A DNA stretch of 64,000 bases from JAAEUB01 sp964550345 (GCA_964550345.1 CAZJYZ010000003.1:1-64000), one strand, 5' to 3'; positions 50,583 to 60,540 are shown, counted from the stretch's first letter. A program made the numbers and translations. Notes: generated by a model from the letters alone, not told the origin.

Positions 50583-50959
50583 CGGCTTTTCCTCTCTCTG
50601 GCCCTAAATCCGGGCGGTCCCGGCGGGCGGCTTTCAATGCAAACGGGTGCCGCAAAAGGCAGCACCCTGAATTCCGTCCGCGCTCAATAGGCCGATAGAG
50701 AAGGGGCGTCAAGTGAGTCGGCGCCTGAAAATGTATGCAAACTTGTACTGCCTATTGCTTTTATCAAAGTGCCCTGGGCGAAATCCACAGATACCTTAGC
50801 TGCAAGACGGACTTATTTCCTTAATGAAATCAGGTGCTTCGACCAGTATGGTCTAAAAATTACGACACGAAGTAAAAAATACTATACTTTGAGTAAGGTT
50901 TGTTATACTTAGTGTCCGAAATACACGACTCAGCTTTTGGAACAAATCACGAGGCCCAC
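50583..50959. promoter_or_regulatory. Divergent intergenic region: rpmB promoter and promoter of the membrane-protein/XRE trio
   Basis: On the minus strand TTGACG at 50711-50706 and TATTGA at 50688-50683 with 17-bp spacing fit an rpmB promoter. On the plus strand TTACGA at 50860-50865 and TATACT at 50883-50888 (17-bp spacing) fit a promoter. A second TATACT lies 21 bp later at 50904-50909, giving duplicated half-sites that could be the operator of the downstream XRE regulator. No gene was found inside the gap. Confidence 0.5.
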
Positions 50960-51409
50960 ATGTCCTACCAACAAAAAAATATTATCGTTTCACTGATCAC
51001 CACGCTCGTGTTGTTTGTGGTCTATTACTCCTACATGTCTGATTATCATCAAAAAGGGTTGCTGGATGGGCCCGGGGGGCTAGTGCTCGTCGGCAAATCG
51101 GTCCTTTGGCTGATTGCTGCCAGCATTGCCATGACAATCATTGTCGCCATCCTTTTCAATATTCTGTTTGCGATAGCCACTAATGACAGGAATCCCAGTT
51201 TTACCACCGATGAACGCGACAAACTGATTGATCTGAAGGGACTGAATGTCATGCTTTATGTGACCGGCGCGGGATTTATCCTCGCCATGATCGCGTTGGC
51301 ACTGGGCTGGCAGGCCTGGCAGGTCTTCATGCTGATTATTGCCAGTTTCGCCTTAGGGGATGTATCCGGAAATCTCAGCAAAATGTACTTTTATAGTCGG
51401 GGGTTTTGA
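50960..51409 (+). CDS. Membrane protein of unknown function, partner of an XRE regulator
   Basis: The product is 149 residues from the ATG at 50960 (MSYQQKNIIVSL). It has four hydrophobic segments (about residues 7-26, 47-72, 92-112, 118-135). The cytoplasmic loop has TTDERDKLIDLKGLNVM. Many four-helix membrane proteins paired with small XRE regulators (DUF2178-like) have such a DERD motif. The gene is followed one base later by the XRE gene and is likely regulated by it. Confidence 0.7.
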   Translation: MSYQQKNIIVSLITTLVLFVVYYSYMSDYHQKGLLDGPGGLVLVGKSVLWLIAASIAMTIIVAILFNILFAIATNDRNPSFTTDERDKLIDLKGLNVMLYVTGAGFILAMIALALGWQAWQVFMLIIASFALGDVSGNLSKMYFYSRGF

Positions 51410-51410
51410 A

Positions 51411-51632
51411 ATGGTTCAAACACGTGTCTCCAACAATATCCGCCGGCTGCGGTTTGACCATGATGAGATGACGCAGGCCGCCCTTGCCGAACAAGTCGGT
51501 GTCACAAGACAAACCATCGTAGCCATCGAAAAGGCCAAATACGCCCCGTCACTGGAACTGGCCTTTCTGATTGCACGGGCATTCGGAAAACCGCTCGAGG
51601 AAGTTTTTATCTTCCCAGGCAATGACACTTAG
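51411..51632 (+). CDS. Small XRE-family transcriptional regulator
   Basis: The product is 73 residues from the ATG at 51411, one base after the upstream gene's stop. The HTH_3 fold covers almost the entire protein: NNIRRLRFDHDEMTQAALAEQVGVTRQTIVAIEKAKYAPSLEL, with the recognition helix in VTRQTIVAIE. It has no sensor domain. It may repress its own operon through the repeats near 50883-50909. The end is FGKPLEEVFIF, the YozG/similar class of short regulators. Confidence 0.9.
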   Translation: MVQTRVSNNIRRLRFDHDEMTQAALAEQVGVTRQTIVAIEKAKYAPSLELAFLIARAFGKPLEEVFIFPGNDT

Positions 51633-51653
51633 AACCTAAAGACTGGAAACAAA

Positions 51654-52343
51654 ATGACTGTTCAAATGAAAACCGCCCGCCTTGCGGGCGCCCTTTACCT
51701 GATCCTGATTCCGCTTGGGTTTTTCTGGTTCATGTATGTGCCCTCTGCCATCATTGTTGATGGTGATATGGCGGCGACACTAGACAATGTTAACGCCTCG
51801 GAATTCTTATTCCGGTTAGGCATTTCAAGCGGGCTGGCGATGAACGCAGTTGGTATTGTGCTTGCACTGGTTCTATACAAATTGTTCCGACCTGTGCGCG
51901 AATACACCGCGATGGCAATGTTGACCCTTCTGCTGGTTGGGGCTACCTGCGCCTTGATGAGCGAGGTCGGCAAAGCCGCTGCGTTAGCGCTGAGCCAGTC
52001 TGACGCCGCAGATGTGTTCAGCGCCGAACAATTGGAATACGCGGTTGGCATGCTGTTTGATCTGCACCTTGCCGGTACAAATATTGCATCATTGTTCTGG
52101 GGCCTGTGGCTGTTCCCACTTGGCTTTCTGGTAATCAAATCCGGGTATATGCCGGTCATTCTGGGTATTTTGCTGATAATTGCCGGTGTGGGATACGTTA
52201 TCGACAGCTTTGTCTATTTCCTGACACCGGACTTTGGCTTCATCTTCTCTGACTTTACATTTTGGGGTGAAGTCACATTTACGCTTTGGTTATTGATCAA
52301 AGGCGTTCGTGAAGAAAAGCTGCCGCAGGCCGTGGTGGCGTAA
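51654..52343 (+). CDS. DUF4386-family membrane protein
   Basis: The 229-residue product has six or so hydrophobic segments and an N-terminus ARLAGALYLILIPLGFFWFMYVPSAIIVDGDMAATLDNV that matches DUF4386. The function of the family is unknown. It lies 21 bp after the XRE gene, in a probable three-gene operon. No signal peptide and no catalytic motif are seen. Confidence 0.85.
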   Translation: MTVQMKTARLAGALYLILIPLGFFWFMYVPSAIIVDGDMAATLDNVNASEFLFRLGISSGLAMNAVGIVLALVLYKLFRPVREYTAMAMLTLLLVGATCALMSEVGKAAALALSQSDAADVFSAEQLEYAVGMLFDLHLAGTNIASLFWGLWLFPLGFLVIKSGYMPVILGILLIIAGVGYVIDSFVYFLTPDFGFIFSDFTFWGEVTFTLWLLIKGVREEKLPQAVVA

Positions 52344-52370
52344 GTGCATCGATTTCTGCCCGCCTGAGAC

Positions 52371-52384
52371 ATGATCTTTATCAT
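52371..52384. promoter_or_regulatory. Crp/Fnr-family-like palindrome
   Basis: ATGATCTTTATCAT has the TGAT-N4-ATCA core of Fnr/Dnr sites; the flanking T and A are replaced by A and T. It lies 52 bp before the start of the Spy-like gene. Oxygen or nitrogen-oxide control is possible but not shown. Confidence 0.45.
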
Positions 52385-52436
52385 GTGATGGGCTGGCAGA
52401 GTAAGGCATAGAGGTTGAAAACAACAGGAGAGACCA

Positions 52437-53033
52437 ATGCATCGCCCAGCCAATCTTGCTCTTGTCAGTATTCTGACGATTTTGGCAGCTCTGCCAATGA
52501 CGGCACAGGATCACGCAACACATACGTCTCCCTATGCTGGATTTGAGAGCCGTGAGATTAAAAGCCTTGCCCCTTCGGATATCGAAGAATTACTGCGTGG
52601 CGGAGGCTGGGGGTTGGCTCTACCGGCTGAGTTGAACGGCGTGCCCGGCCCGGCGCATTTGCTTGAACTGAAAGTTGAGCTGGAGTTAAGCGCGGATCAG
52701 GTTGGTGCGATCGAGGCAATTTACGCCGCAATGAAAACTGAGGCTATTGCCGCCGGCGAGCGATTGATCGCTGCGGAAAAAGCGTTAGAAGCCGGGTTTC
52801 GCGGCGGTTTTATGACACCCGAAGCGTTGCGCGCGCTGATACATGAGGCATCCACGGCGCGCGAAGATTTGCGCTTCATTCACCTGTCGCAGCATCTGAA
52901 AACCCCCCCACTTCTCACGGATGCCCAGGTTGCCCGTTATAACATCCTGCGTGGATATGCAGATGACCCCTGCGCAACTACCCCCGAAGGCCACGACCCG
53001 GTAATGTGGCGCAAGCACAACAATTGTGACTAG
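52437..53033 (+). CDS. Spy/CpxP-like periplasmic protein
   Basis: The 198-residue product has a signal peptide (MHRPANLALVSILTILAALPMTA) and a helical domain with LKVELELSADQVGAIEAIYAAMKTEAIAAGERLIAAEKALEAGF, resembling the LTxxQ-type helices of Spy and CpxP. Such periplasmic proteins act as chaperones or metal-stress sensors. The acidic C-terminus contains CATTPEGHDPVMW. AGGAGAG precedes the ATG. It is convergent with the ABC exporter pair. Confidence 0.75.
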   Translation: MHRPANLALVSILTILAALPMTAQDHATHTSPYAGFESREIKSLAPSDIEELLRGGGWGLALPAELNGVPGPAHLLELKVELELSADQVGAIEAIYAAMKTEAIAAGERLIAAEKALEAGFRGGFMTPEALRALIHEASTAREDLRFIHLSQHLKTPPLLTDAQVARYNILRGYADDPCATTPEGHDPVMWRKHNNCD

Positions 53034-53094
53034 GCAGGCTTGAGGCTTCCATCAGGATCAGGCTTGTAGTCCATTTTGTAGCGAACCTATTGCC

Positions 53095-54912
53095 CTAATT
53101 CTCGCCCAGAAAACCTCCGGACTGGTGCGCCCATAGATTGGCGTAGATACCGCCCGACGCCAGTAGGTTCGCATGCGTGCCTTCTTCAGCAATTCGGCCT
53201 TGGTCCAACACCACGATCCGGTCCATCTGGGCGATTGTTGACAGTCGGTGGGCAATGGCAAGCACTGTTTTGCCTTCCATTACCCGCTCCAAGGCGGCCT
53301 GAATGGATGCTTCAACCTCGCTGTCCAGCGCGCTTGTTGCCTCGTCCAGTACCAAAATCGGCGCATCTTTCAGAATGGCGCGCGCAAGGGCGATGCGTTG
53401 ACGTTGGCCACCGGAAAGTTTGACGCCGCGTTCGCCCAGAAAAGCGTCATAGCCGCTTCGGCCCTTATGATCCATGAGATCGGGGATGAACTGATGCGCT
53501 TCGGCACGTTTGGCGGCCTCCAAGATTTCAGCCTCGCTGGCTTCAGGCTTGCCATACAGGATATTATCACGGGCCGAGCGGTTAAACATTGCAGTTTCCT
53601 GGGTCACCATGCCAATGACCCGGCGCAGGCTTTCCTGTGTTACCTTGCTGATATCCTGCCCGTCGATACGGATTGTGCCGGCCTCGATGTCATAAAGCCT
53701 GAGCAAGGTTGCAACGAGGGTGGATTTACCTGCGCCTGAGGCACCAACGATACCTAGCTTTTCGCCGGGATGAATGGTCAGATTAATGCCGCTTATACCG
53801 CCAATTTTGCGGCCGTAAGCAAAACTCACTCCTTCGAGGGAGATTTTTGCGTCTGACACCTCTAAAATGTCAGTTCCGTCATTCAGCCGGTCAGCAGGTG
53901 CCAGTGTGTTCATGCCGTTCTCGACCTCTCCAATAGCGGCGTAGATGCCCATCAGGGCAAAGCTGACCCAACCGGTCATTTGCGATACCCGGATTGAAAC
54001 AACGCCCGCTGCAACAATGTCGCCCTCGCTTGCACCGCCTGCCCGCCAGACCAGTATCGTTGCTCCGACCATCAGGACGGGTAGAGCGCCCGCTATCAAC
54101 ATAAGTGAAATGCGAAACCCTGCACTAAGCCAGCCGAAACGCAGCATCGTATCACGTAATTCAACCACGGCCCCAAGGGCGGCCCGGTCTTCATGCGCCT
54201 CATGGGCAAAAAGTTTGACTGTTTTGATATTGGTTACCGTATCAACGATCTGCCCCGTGACATCGGCGCGTGCACCGGCCCTCTGTTCGGCCCGCGCCCG
54301 CACCCGCGGCAGAAACCAGCGGATCAGCGCGAGATAACCCGCAAGCCAGACACAAAACAACAATGCCACCTTACCATTGATCGCACCCAGCACGCCCAGC
54401 GTGGCCAGAAGCGAGGCGAGGGCAAAGGTCACCACATTGATGCTTTCCACTACGACCTCAGACAAAGCACGCGAGGTTTGGCCCTGTTTTTGCGCGATGC
54501 GTCCGGCAAAATCATTATCAAAAAAGCTGACCGATTGTCCCTGCGTCCAGCGAAAAAGACGGGTCAAAACCAAGGGCATGACATTCGCCCCAACCACTAC
54601 GTTATTTACAATTGCCAGAAGGCCAAAGGTCAGCGGACGCAGAACCAGAAAGAATACGACCGCTGAGATTGACACGATCAGGTTTTGAGGTGCGAAGAAG
54701 AGTTCGGGTCCGGCATTTACGGCAAGGTCGGTGACCCTACCTAACACAATTGCTGTCACCGCCTCCAACCCGCCTACAAGTGATGAAACAAGGGCCGCAA
54801 CGGCGAGTACGCCCCACGAACCCGACAAAGCCCAACGCATGAAAGCAAAAAGCGTTTGGGGTGGGGGGCCTTCGGCGGATGCGTAGGGATTGATCAGGTC
54901 CGCAATCCGCAT
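53095..54912 (-). CDS. ABC exporter half-transporter (second of the pair)
   Basis: The 605-residue product has six membrane segments (about residues 30-330) and an ATPase domain with GIVGASGAGKSTLV, the signature LSGGQRQRIALARAI, ILVLDEATSALDSE and AHRLSTIA. All nucleotide-site motifs are canonical. It is a MsbA/MdlB-type exporter. The upstream neighbour (5 bp away) is a paralogue, so they probably make a heterodimer. The substrate is unknown. Confidence 0.92.
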   Translation of the reverse strand: MRIADLINPYASAEGPPPQTLFAFMRWALSGSWGVLAVAALVSSLVGGLEAVTAIVLGRVTDLAVNAGPELFFAPQNLIVSISAVVFFLVLRPLTFGLLAIVNNVVVGANVMPLVLTRLFRWTQGQSVSFFDNDFAGRIAQKQGQTSRALSEVVVESINVVTFALASLLATLGVLGAINGKVALLFCVWLAGYLALIRWFLPRVRARAEQRAGARADVTGQIVDTVTNIKTVKLFAHEAHEDRAALGAVVELRDTMLRFGWLSAGFRISLMLIAGALPVLMVGATILVWRAGGASEGDIVAAGVVSIRVSQMTGWVSFALMGIYAAIGEVENGMNTLAPADRLNDGTDILEVSDAKISLEGVSFAYGRKIGGISGINLTIHPGEKLGIVGASGAGKSTLVATLLRLYDIEAGTIRIDGQDISKVTQESLRRVIGMVTQETAMFNRSARDNILYGKPEASEAEILEAAKRAEAHQFIPDLMDHKGRSGYDAFLGERGVKLSGGQRQRIALARAILKDAPILVLDEATSALDSEVEASIQAALERVMEGKTVLAIAHRLSTIAQMDRIVVLDQGRIAEEGTHANLLASGGIYANLWAHQSGGFLGEN

Positions 54913-54917
54913 CCGTC

Positions 54918-56747
54918 TTATTCCTCTCCTAAAAATCCGCCGGACTGGTGTGACCAGAGACCGGCATAGATACCGCCCGACTTGAGCAGGTCATCATGGC
55001 TGCCATCTTCAACAACGCGGCCCTGATCCAACACAATGATCCGGTCCATGCGCGCGATAGTAGACAGACGGTGAGCGATGGCAATGACCGTTTTGCCTTC
55101 CATCATGCCATAAAGCGTTTTCTGGATTGCGCCCTCGACTTCGCTGTCCAGTGCCGAGGTTGCCTCATCGAGCACCAGAATGGGTGCGTCTTTCAGGATT
55201 ACCCTTGCAATGGCGATACGTTGGCGTTGGCCGCCAGACAGTTTCACTCCACGCTCACCAACATGGGCGTTATACCCGCGCCTGCCTTTGGGGTCTTCAA
55301 GATCCAAAATGAAATCATGCGCCTCGGCACGTTTGGTGGCGGCGATCATGGCGTTTTCATCAGCGTCATTGTTGCCATAGACCACGTTGGCCCGCACTGA
55401 CCTGTGTAAAAGCGAGCTATCCTGCGTCACCATGCCAATTGCGGCACGCAGGCTGTCTTGCGTCACCTCTGCCACGTTTTGACCGTCAATCAATATGCGC
55501 CCCTGCTCGGCATCCCGAAAACGCAAAAGCAAATTGACCAGCGAAGATTTACCGGCACCCGAACGCCCGACCAGCCCAACCTTTTGCCCGGCAGGGATCG
55601 TAAGTGAAACATGATCCAGCCCACCTTTGCCCTTACCATAATGATGGCTGACATCTTCAATTTTGATACCACCCTGGTCAACCAGCAGAGCAGGGGCATC
55701 CGGTACGTCGCTCAACTCCGGTTCAACAGAAATTGAACGCAGACCTTCGCGAATGACTCCGGCATGTTCAAACAGCTTGACCGTCACCCACATGATCCAC
55801 CCGGACATCCCATTCAGACGAATAACCAGCGCCGAGGCTGCGGCCACTTCACCCACGCTGACCACACCTTTGCTCCACAACCAGATTGCCGGGCCAAGGA
55901 CGCCCGTGATCAACAGACCATTCAACAGGTTCAGGCCAAGGCTTAGTTCGGTCATCAGGCGCAAAAATCGTTGAAACCGCAGCCGCAGCCGGCGCATGGC
56001 ACTCAGCACATAGGCTTCTTCATCGGCTCCAGTGGCAAACAATTTGACGGTTTCGATATTGGCATATGCATCTACGATACGGCCGGTCACAAGGCTGCGC
56101 GTGTCCGACCATTTTTCACTTGCCACCGCCACCCGGCGGGCAATGAACCGCACGTAGATCACATAGAGGACCAGCCAGATAACCAGAGGTACCGCAAGTC
56201 GCAGGTCAAGCTGGCCAAGGATAATCGTTGCCGAAATCACATATGTGAGCGCATAAAAAATACCTTCGAAAGCCATGTAGGTACTATCTTCAACCGCACC
56301 GCCCAGTTGCATGACCCGGTTCGACAGCCGCCCGGCGAAGTCATTTTGAAAAAAGCCGATAGATTGGCGCAAAAGGTGTTTATGTGCCCGCCAACGCACC
56401 TGTTCCTGCATATTCCCGGCCAGAGTTTGTTCCAGAAACAGGTGATTCAGGACAATTGCCAAAGGGCGCAGGAACAGGATGAAAAGTGCGGCCAGAAACA
56501 ATTCTAATCCGTGGCTGGTCCAGAAGCTCTCGGGCTCGGTGCCGTCCATCAGATCAATGATGCGCCCGGAATAGAAGATTAGCCCGGTTTCGATAATTGC
56601 CACCAGAATGCCGGTGGCGGCCATCCAGAGCATCCATTTGCGAAATGGACCGAACTGCGTGTGCAGATAGGCCCAGAGTGTCGGCGGCGGCGTAGCCCCG
56701 GTATCGGGTGCGAAAGGGTCAACAAGGTTTTCGAATATTTTGAACAT
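54918..56747 (-). CDS. ABC exporter half-transporter (first of the pair)
   Basis: The 609-residue product has the same layout as its downstream neighbour: a six-helix membrane domain, then GRSGAGKSSLVNLLLRF, LSGGQRQRIAIARVI, LVLDEATSALDSE and IAHRLSTIARMD. Strong similarity in the ATPase regions shows that the two arose by duplication. Both keep canonical catalytic residues, unlike heterodimers with one degenerate site. The ATG is at 56747. Confidence 0.92.
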   Translation of the reverse strand: MFKIFENLVDPFAPDTGATPPPTLWAYLHTQFGPFRKWMLWMAATGILVAIIETGLIFYSGRIIDLMDGTEPESFWTSHGLELFLAALFILFLRPLAIVLNHLFLEQTLAGNMQEQVRWRAHKHLLRQSIGFFQNDFAGRLSNRVMQLGGAVEDSTYMAFEGIFYALTYVISATIILGQLDLRLAVPLVIWLVLYVIYVRFIARRVAVASEKWSDTRSLVTGRIVDAYANIETVKLFATGADEEAYVLSAMRRLRLRFQRFLRLMTELSLGLNLLNGLLITGVLGPAIWLWSKGVVSVGEVAAASALVIRLNGMSGWIMWVTVKLFEHAGVIREGLRSISVEPELSDVPDAPALLVDQGGIKIEDVSHHYGKGKGGLDHVSLTIPAGQKVGLVGRSGAGKSSLVNLLLRFRDAEQGRILIDGQNVAEVTQDSLRAAIGMVTQDSSLLHRSVRANVVYGNNDADENAMIAATKRAEAHDFILDLEDPKGRRGYNAHVGERGVKLSGGQRQRIAIARVILKDAPILVLDEATSALDSEVEGAIQKTLYGMMEGKTVIAIAHRLSTIARMDRIIVLDQGRVVEDGSHDDLLKSGGIYAGLWSHQSGGFLGEE

Positions 56748-56965
56748 GTTTGCGCTCCGTGCGCCTGAATACTGAAATTGGAAAAAGATGAAGGGGCCGT
56801 AAACCAGCCCTCAGGACCGGCCGCTAGGCTGTATATCGGGACCTGAGTTGAATCATCTTACGCTTCCTTACATGTTCTCGGTGATTGTTAGCGCCTGAAT
56901 TTTAATTTGTCACCCCCCAAACAAGCGCAAGCTTAAAACCCGGCATGGAGCACAGTTTAAGTGTT

Positions 56966-57970
56966 CTACCGGTCCGGGGTTGAAACGCCGATCTGCTTCA
57001 ACAGGTTGCTCGCAGCAGCACCGGGAGATTGTGCGCCTTTGCTTACGGATTTCCCCAGCCTTTCGATTTCCTGACGAACTTCCGGGTTCTCCAATGCAGC
57101 CAGCAAGCCCTGACGAAGCTCATCTTCGAACCAGCCGCGCCTTTGTGCAGAACGCCGGTTTGCCCAATGGCCATGACTTTGACGCCATGCTATCAGCTCC
57201 TGCATTTTGGCAACAAATTCGTCTAAACCCTTGCCGGTCAAGGCTGACACACACATTGCCAAGGGAACCCCGTCAGGATCCTCAGGGCGCTTACGCATCA
57301 GACCCAGCGCGCCTTGATAATCGGCTTGCGTGCGCTTGGCCGTCGCCTCAAGTTCGCCATCAGCTTTGTTGACCAGTATTATGTCGGCGATCTCCATGAT
57401 GCCGCGTTTCACGCCCTGTAATTCGTCCCCGCCTGCAGGGGCCAGCAGAAGGACAAAAAGGTCGCTAAGGTCGGCCACGGTCACCTCGGATTGCCCGACG
57501 CCTACTGTCTCGATAATGACAACGTCAAATCCCGCTGCCTCGCACAGCGCGACAGCCTCGCGGGTACGGCGCGCCACCCCGCCTAATTGAGTGCGGGCCG
57601 GGGAAGGGCGGATATAGGCGGCCTGTTCGCGGCCCAGGCGCTCCATTCTGGTCTTATCACCAAGAATTGACCCCCCGGAGCGCTGCGAAGAGGGGTCGAC
57701 GGCCAGAACCGCCACCCGCTTGCCTTCGCCAATCAGGTGCATGCCAAGTGCTTCGATAAAAGTCGATTTTCCGACGCCGGGCGTGCCTGAAAGGCCAATG
57801 CGCAGCGCTTCGCGCCCGGTTTTTGCGACATTTTGCAGCAACATTTCAGCATCGAGCCTGTGGTCTGCCCGGTCGCTTTCCACAAGGGTGATGGCGCGTG
57901 CCAGCGCCCGGCGTTCGCCGTTTATCAACCGCTTGCTGAGGTCTTCTATATCCGGCCGGTCCTTTTGCAT
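56966..57970 (-). CDS. meaB: Methylmalonyl-CoA mutase chaperone GTPase MeaB (ArgK)
   Basis: The product is 334 residues from the ATG at 57970, behind AGAGGAAAG. It has GLSGTPGVGKST (P-loop), VLAVDPSSQRSGGSILGDKTRM, IETVGVGQSE and VNKADGE. MeaB protects and repairs the adenosylcobalamin-dependent mutase. The mutase is not in the window; in Rhodobacteraceae it is often elsewhere. The frame upstream to 58060 lacks similarity. Confidence 0.93.
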   Translation of the reverse strand: MQKDRPDIEDLSKRLINGERRALARAITLVESDRADHRLDAEMLLQNVAKTGREALRIGLSGTPGVGKSTFIEALGMHLIGEGKRVAVLAVDPSSQRSGGSILGDKTRMERLGREQAAYIRPSPARTQLGGVARRTREAVALCEAAGFDVVIIETVGVGQSEVTVADLSDLFVLLLAPAGGDELQGVKRGIMEIADIILVNKADGELEATAKRTQADYQGALGLMRKRPEDPDGVPLAMCVSALTGKGLDEFVAKMQELIAWRQSHGHWANRRSAQRRGWFEDELRQGLLAALENPEVRQEIERLGKSVSKGAQSPGAAASNLLKQIGVSTPDR

Positions 57971-58094
57971 GCTTTCCTCTTGCCCCTGGCAGGGCCTGTT
58001 GTCCATCCACTTAATGACTACTGGTATCGTTAAAGCACATGTCGCCCGCTTGATCCCCACTGGTCAAGGGCGCGCACTTGGCGGATAAAGCGCC

Positions 58095-60539
58095 ATGCAA
58101 GAAGCCCTGCCAATCGACGAAGCCCTGCCTGATTTACTGGACGCCATACGGCATTCGGGCCGGGCGGTCCTTTGTGCGCCTCCCGGGGCGGGTAAAACCA
58201 CGCGGGTGCCGCTGGCGCTGTTGCAGGCAGGGCTGGTTGCCGGGCGCATAATCATGCTTGAACCACGCAGGCTTGCCGCCCGCGCTGCGGCTGCCCGCAT
58301 GGCTGAAACGCTGGGCGAACCTGTGGGAGAGACGGTTGGCTATCGCATTCGGGGAGAAACGCGTGTTGGTAAAACGACCCGTATCGAGGTTGTGACCGAA
58401 GGCATACTGACCCGGATGCTGCAATCGGACCCTTCGCTTGAGGGGGTCGGCGCGGTCATTTTCGATGAGTTCCACGAACGTTCCCTAAATGCCGATCTGG
58501 GTCTGGCATTATCTTGGGAATCGCGCGAAGCATTGCGCGAAGACCTCGTGCTGCTGGTCATGTCTGCAACGCTGGACGCCGAGCCGGTGGCTGCCCTTTT
58601 GGATGACGCCCCTATTGTGCGTTCAGAAGGCCGGGCATTTCCGGTAACAACCCGCTGGCTGGATCGCCCCAAGCCAAAAAACTTGCGTCTTGAAGCTGTC
58701 GTGGCGGATCAAGTGCTTGCAGCGCTGACGGAAAGCGAGGGTGATATCCTGGTGTTTTTGCCCGGCGCGGGGGAAATTCAGCGCACACTTTCTCAGCTTG
58801 CCCCGAAATTGCCCGCGGGTGCGGAGGCGATGCCGTTGTATGGCGCGCTGGATTTCAAATCCCAACGCAAGGCCATCGCGCCGCCTACGCATGGGCAGCG
58901 CCGAGTGGTACTAGCGACCGCCATCGCCGAAACCTCTCTGACCATTCCCGGAATTCGGGTGGTTATTGATGCCGGTCTGGCACGGCGCGCAAGGTTCGAC
59001 CCCGGAAATGGCATGTCACGGCTGGTCACGGAACGTGTTTCAAAGGCCGAGGCAGAACAAAGGCGCGGTAGGGCGGGCCGCGTGGCGGCCGGGCTATGTT
59101 ACCGGCTTTGGACCAAAGGCGAGGAGGGAGGGCTTGCCCCCTTCGCGCCCGCCGAAATCGAAGCTGCCGATCTGACTGGACTGGCGTTGGAACTGGCAGG
59201 ATGGGGGGCTGGTAGTAGTGAAGGGCTGGCATTTCTGACCCCTCCGAATGCAGGTGTGCTGGCCGAGGCGCGTAAGTTGCTGACTACGCTGGGGGCACTG
59301 GATGATAGCGGCCATATCACCCCTCACGGAAGGGCGATGGCGCGGTTGCCGTTGCATCCGCGTTTGGCTCATATGTTGATCCTTGGCGGTAAACCTGCCG
59401 CGCCTGTTGCGGCTCTTGCTGGCAATCGTGACCCGATGGGGCGCGGTGTGGGCTGTGATCTGTCCCTCAGACTGAAATTGCTTGATGGGGCGCGAACGGT
59501 CGGTGGTGACGTCAACCGTGCCGTTCTGGCCCAGATCAGGGAAGAGGCAAAGCGGCTAGGCCGGCTGGTCGCAAATTCCAGCACGATAAGCGCTGCAGAG
59601 ATGGCGGCACTGGCCTGGCCCGACCGGGTAGGGCTGCGACGTAAAGGAGAGGTGCCGCGCTATGTTTTATCAGGCGGCTCCGGTGTGGTCATGGATGCGG
59701 GTGATGCCTTGGCAGGTGCCCGTCTGATCGTGGTGACAGATACAGACGGAAAACGCCGGGATGCCAAGATCCGCGCCGCTTCGCCTATATCCGAGGCTGA
59801 ATTGCGTGCCGTACACGGCGCGACGATCTGCTGGCAAAACATTTGCGAATGGGATGCGCGGGCCGGTCGGGTTCAAACCCGGCAGCAGGAAAAATTCGGC
59901 GCCCTGGTGTTGGCGGATCGAAATTGGCAAGATGCTCCCGCAGGGGACGTGGCAATGGCAATGCTGGACGGGGTAAGGGCGCTGGGCTTTCCCAAGCGCC
60001 CTGCGGTTACCCGCTTTTTGAAACGCGCGGCGTTGGTCCGGGCTGGGGGGAAGGACCTGCCTGATTTGTCCGAAGACACCCTGATGGACGGGTTAGAAGA
60101 ATGGCTTTTGCCCCATCTTGATGGTGTTAAAACAGCGTCCGAATGGAAGAGTTTCGACCTTCTTCCGGCCCTGACTGCTTGCCTGACATGGGAGCAGACG
60201 CAGGAGCTAAACCGGCTGACGCCTGCCCGGTTCACCACGCCTCTGGGGCATACTGTTCCGGTAGATTACTCACTGGAAACCCCGGAAATTTCTCTGCGGC
60301 TGCAAGAGATGTTCGGGGTGACAGAGCACCCCCAAGTCGCAGGCAAGGCGCTCCGTGTCACGCTCTTGTCCCCTGCAGGTCGCCCGGTGCAGACGACCAC
60401 GGACCTGCCAGCCTTTTGGAATAGCTCGTACGCGGATGTACGCAAAGACATGCGTGGACGTTATCCCAAACACCCGTGGCCCGAAGACCCGACGCAGGCA
60501 CTACCCACTAAACGGGCAAAGCCGCGCAAGGGCAAATGA
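58095..60539 (+). CDS. hrpB: ATP-dependent helicase HrpB (DEAH/RHA)
   Basis: The 814-residue product has helicase motif I APPGAGKTTRVPLAL, motif II FDEFHER, motif III SATLDAEP, motif V TAIAETSLTIPGI and motif VI QRRGRAGR, then the HrpB-specific C-terminal domains (HPWPEDP near the end). HrpB is an RNA-helicase-family protein of uncertain role. It is divergent from meaB, with a short gap. The stop is followed by a bidirectional terminator. Confidence 0.94.
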   Translation: MQEALPIDEALPDLLDAIRHSGRAVLCAPPGAGKTTRVPLALLQAGLVAGRIIMLEPRRLAARAAAARMAETLGEPVGETVGYRIRGETRVGKTTRIEVVTEGILTRMLQSDPSLEGVGAVIFDEFHERSLNADLGLALSWESREALREDLVLLVMSATLDAEPVAALLDDAPIVRSEGRAFPVTTRWLDRPKPKNLRLEAVVADQVLAALTESEGDILVFLPGAGEIQRTLSQLAPKLPAGAEAMPLYGALDFKSQRKAIAPPTHGQRRVVLATAIAETSLTIPGIRVVIDAGLARRARFDPGNGMSRLVTERVSKAEAEQRRGRAGRVAAGLCYRLWTKGEEGGLAPFAPAEIEAADLTGLALELAGWGAGSSEGLAFLTPPNAGVLAEARKLLTTLGALDDSGHITPHGRAMARLPLHPRLAHMLILGGKPAAPVAALAGNRDPMGRGVGCDLSLRLKLLDGARTVGGDVNRAVLAQIREEAKRLGRLVANSSTISAAEMAALAWPDRVGLRRKGEVPRYVLSGGSGVVMDAGDALAGARLIVVTDTDGKRRDAKIRAASPISEAELRAVHGATICWQNICEWDARAGRVQTRQQEKFGALVLADRNWQDAPAGDVAMAMLDGVRALGFPKRPAVTRFLKRAALVRAGGKDLPDLSEDTLMDGLEEWLLPHLDGVKTASEWKSFDLLPALTACLTWEQTQELNRLTPARFTTPLGHTVPVDYSLETPEISLRLQEMFGVTEHPQVAGKALRVTLLSPAGRPVQTTTDLPAFWNSSYADVRKDMRGRYPKHPWPEDPTQALPTKRAKPRKGK

Positions 60540-60540
60540 A

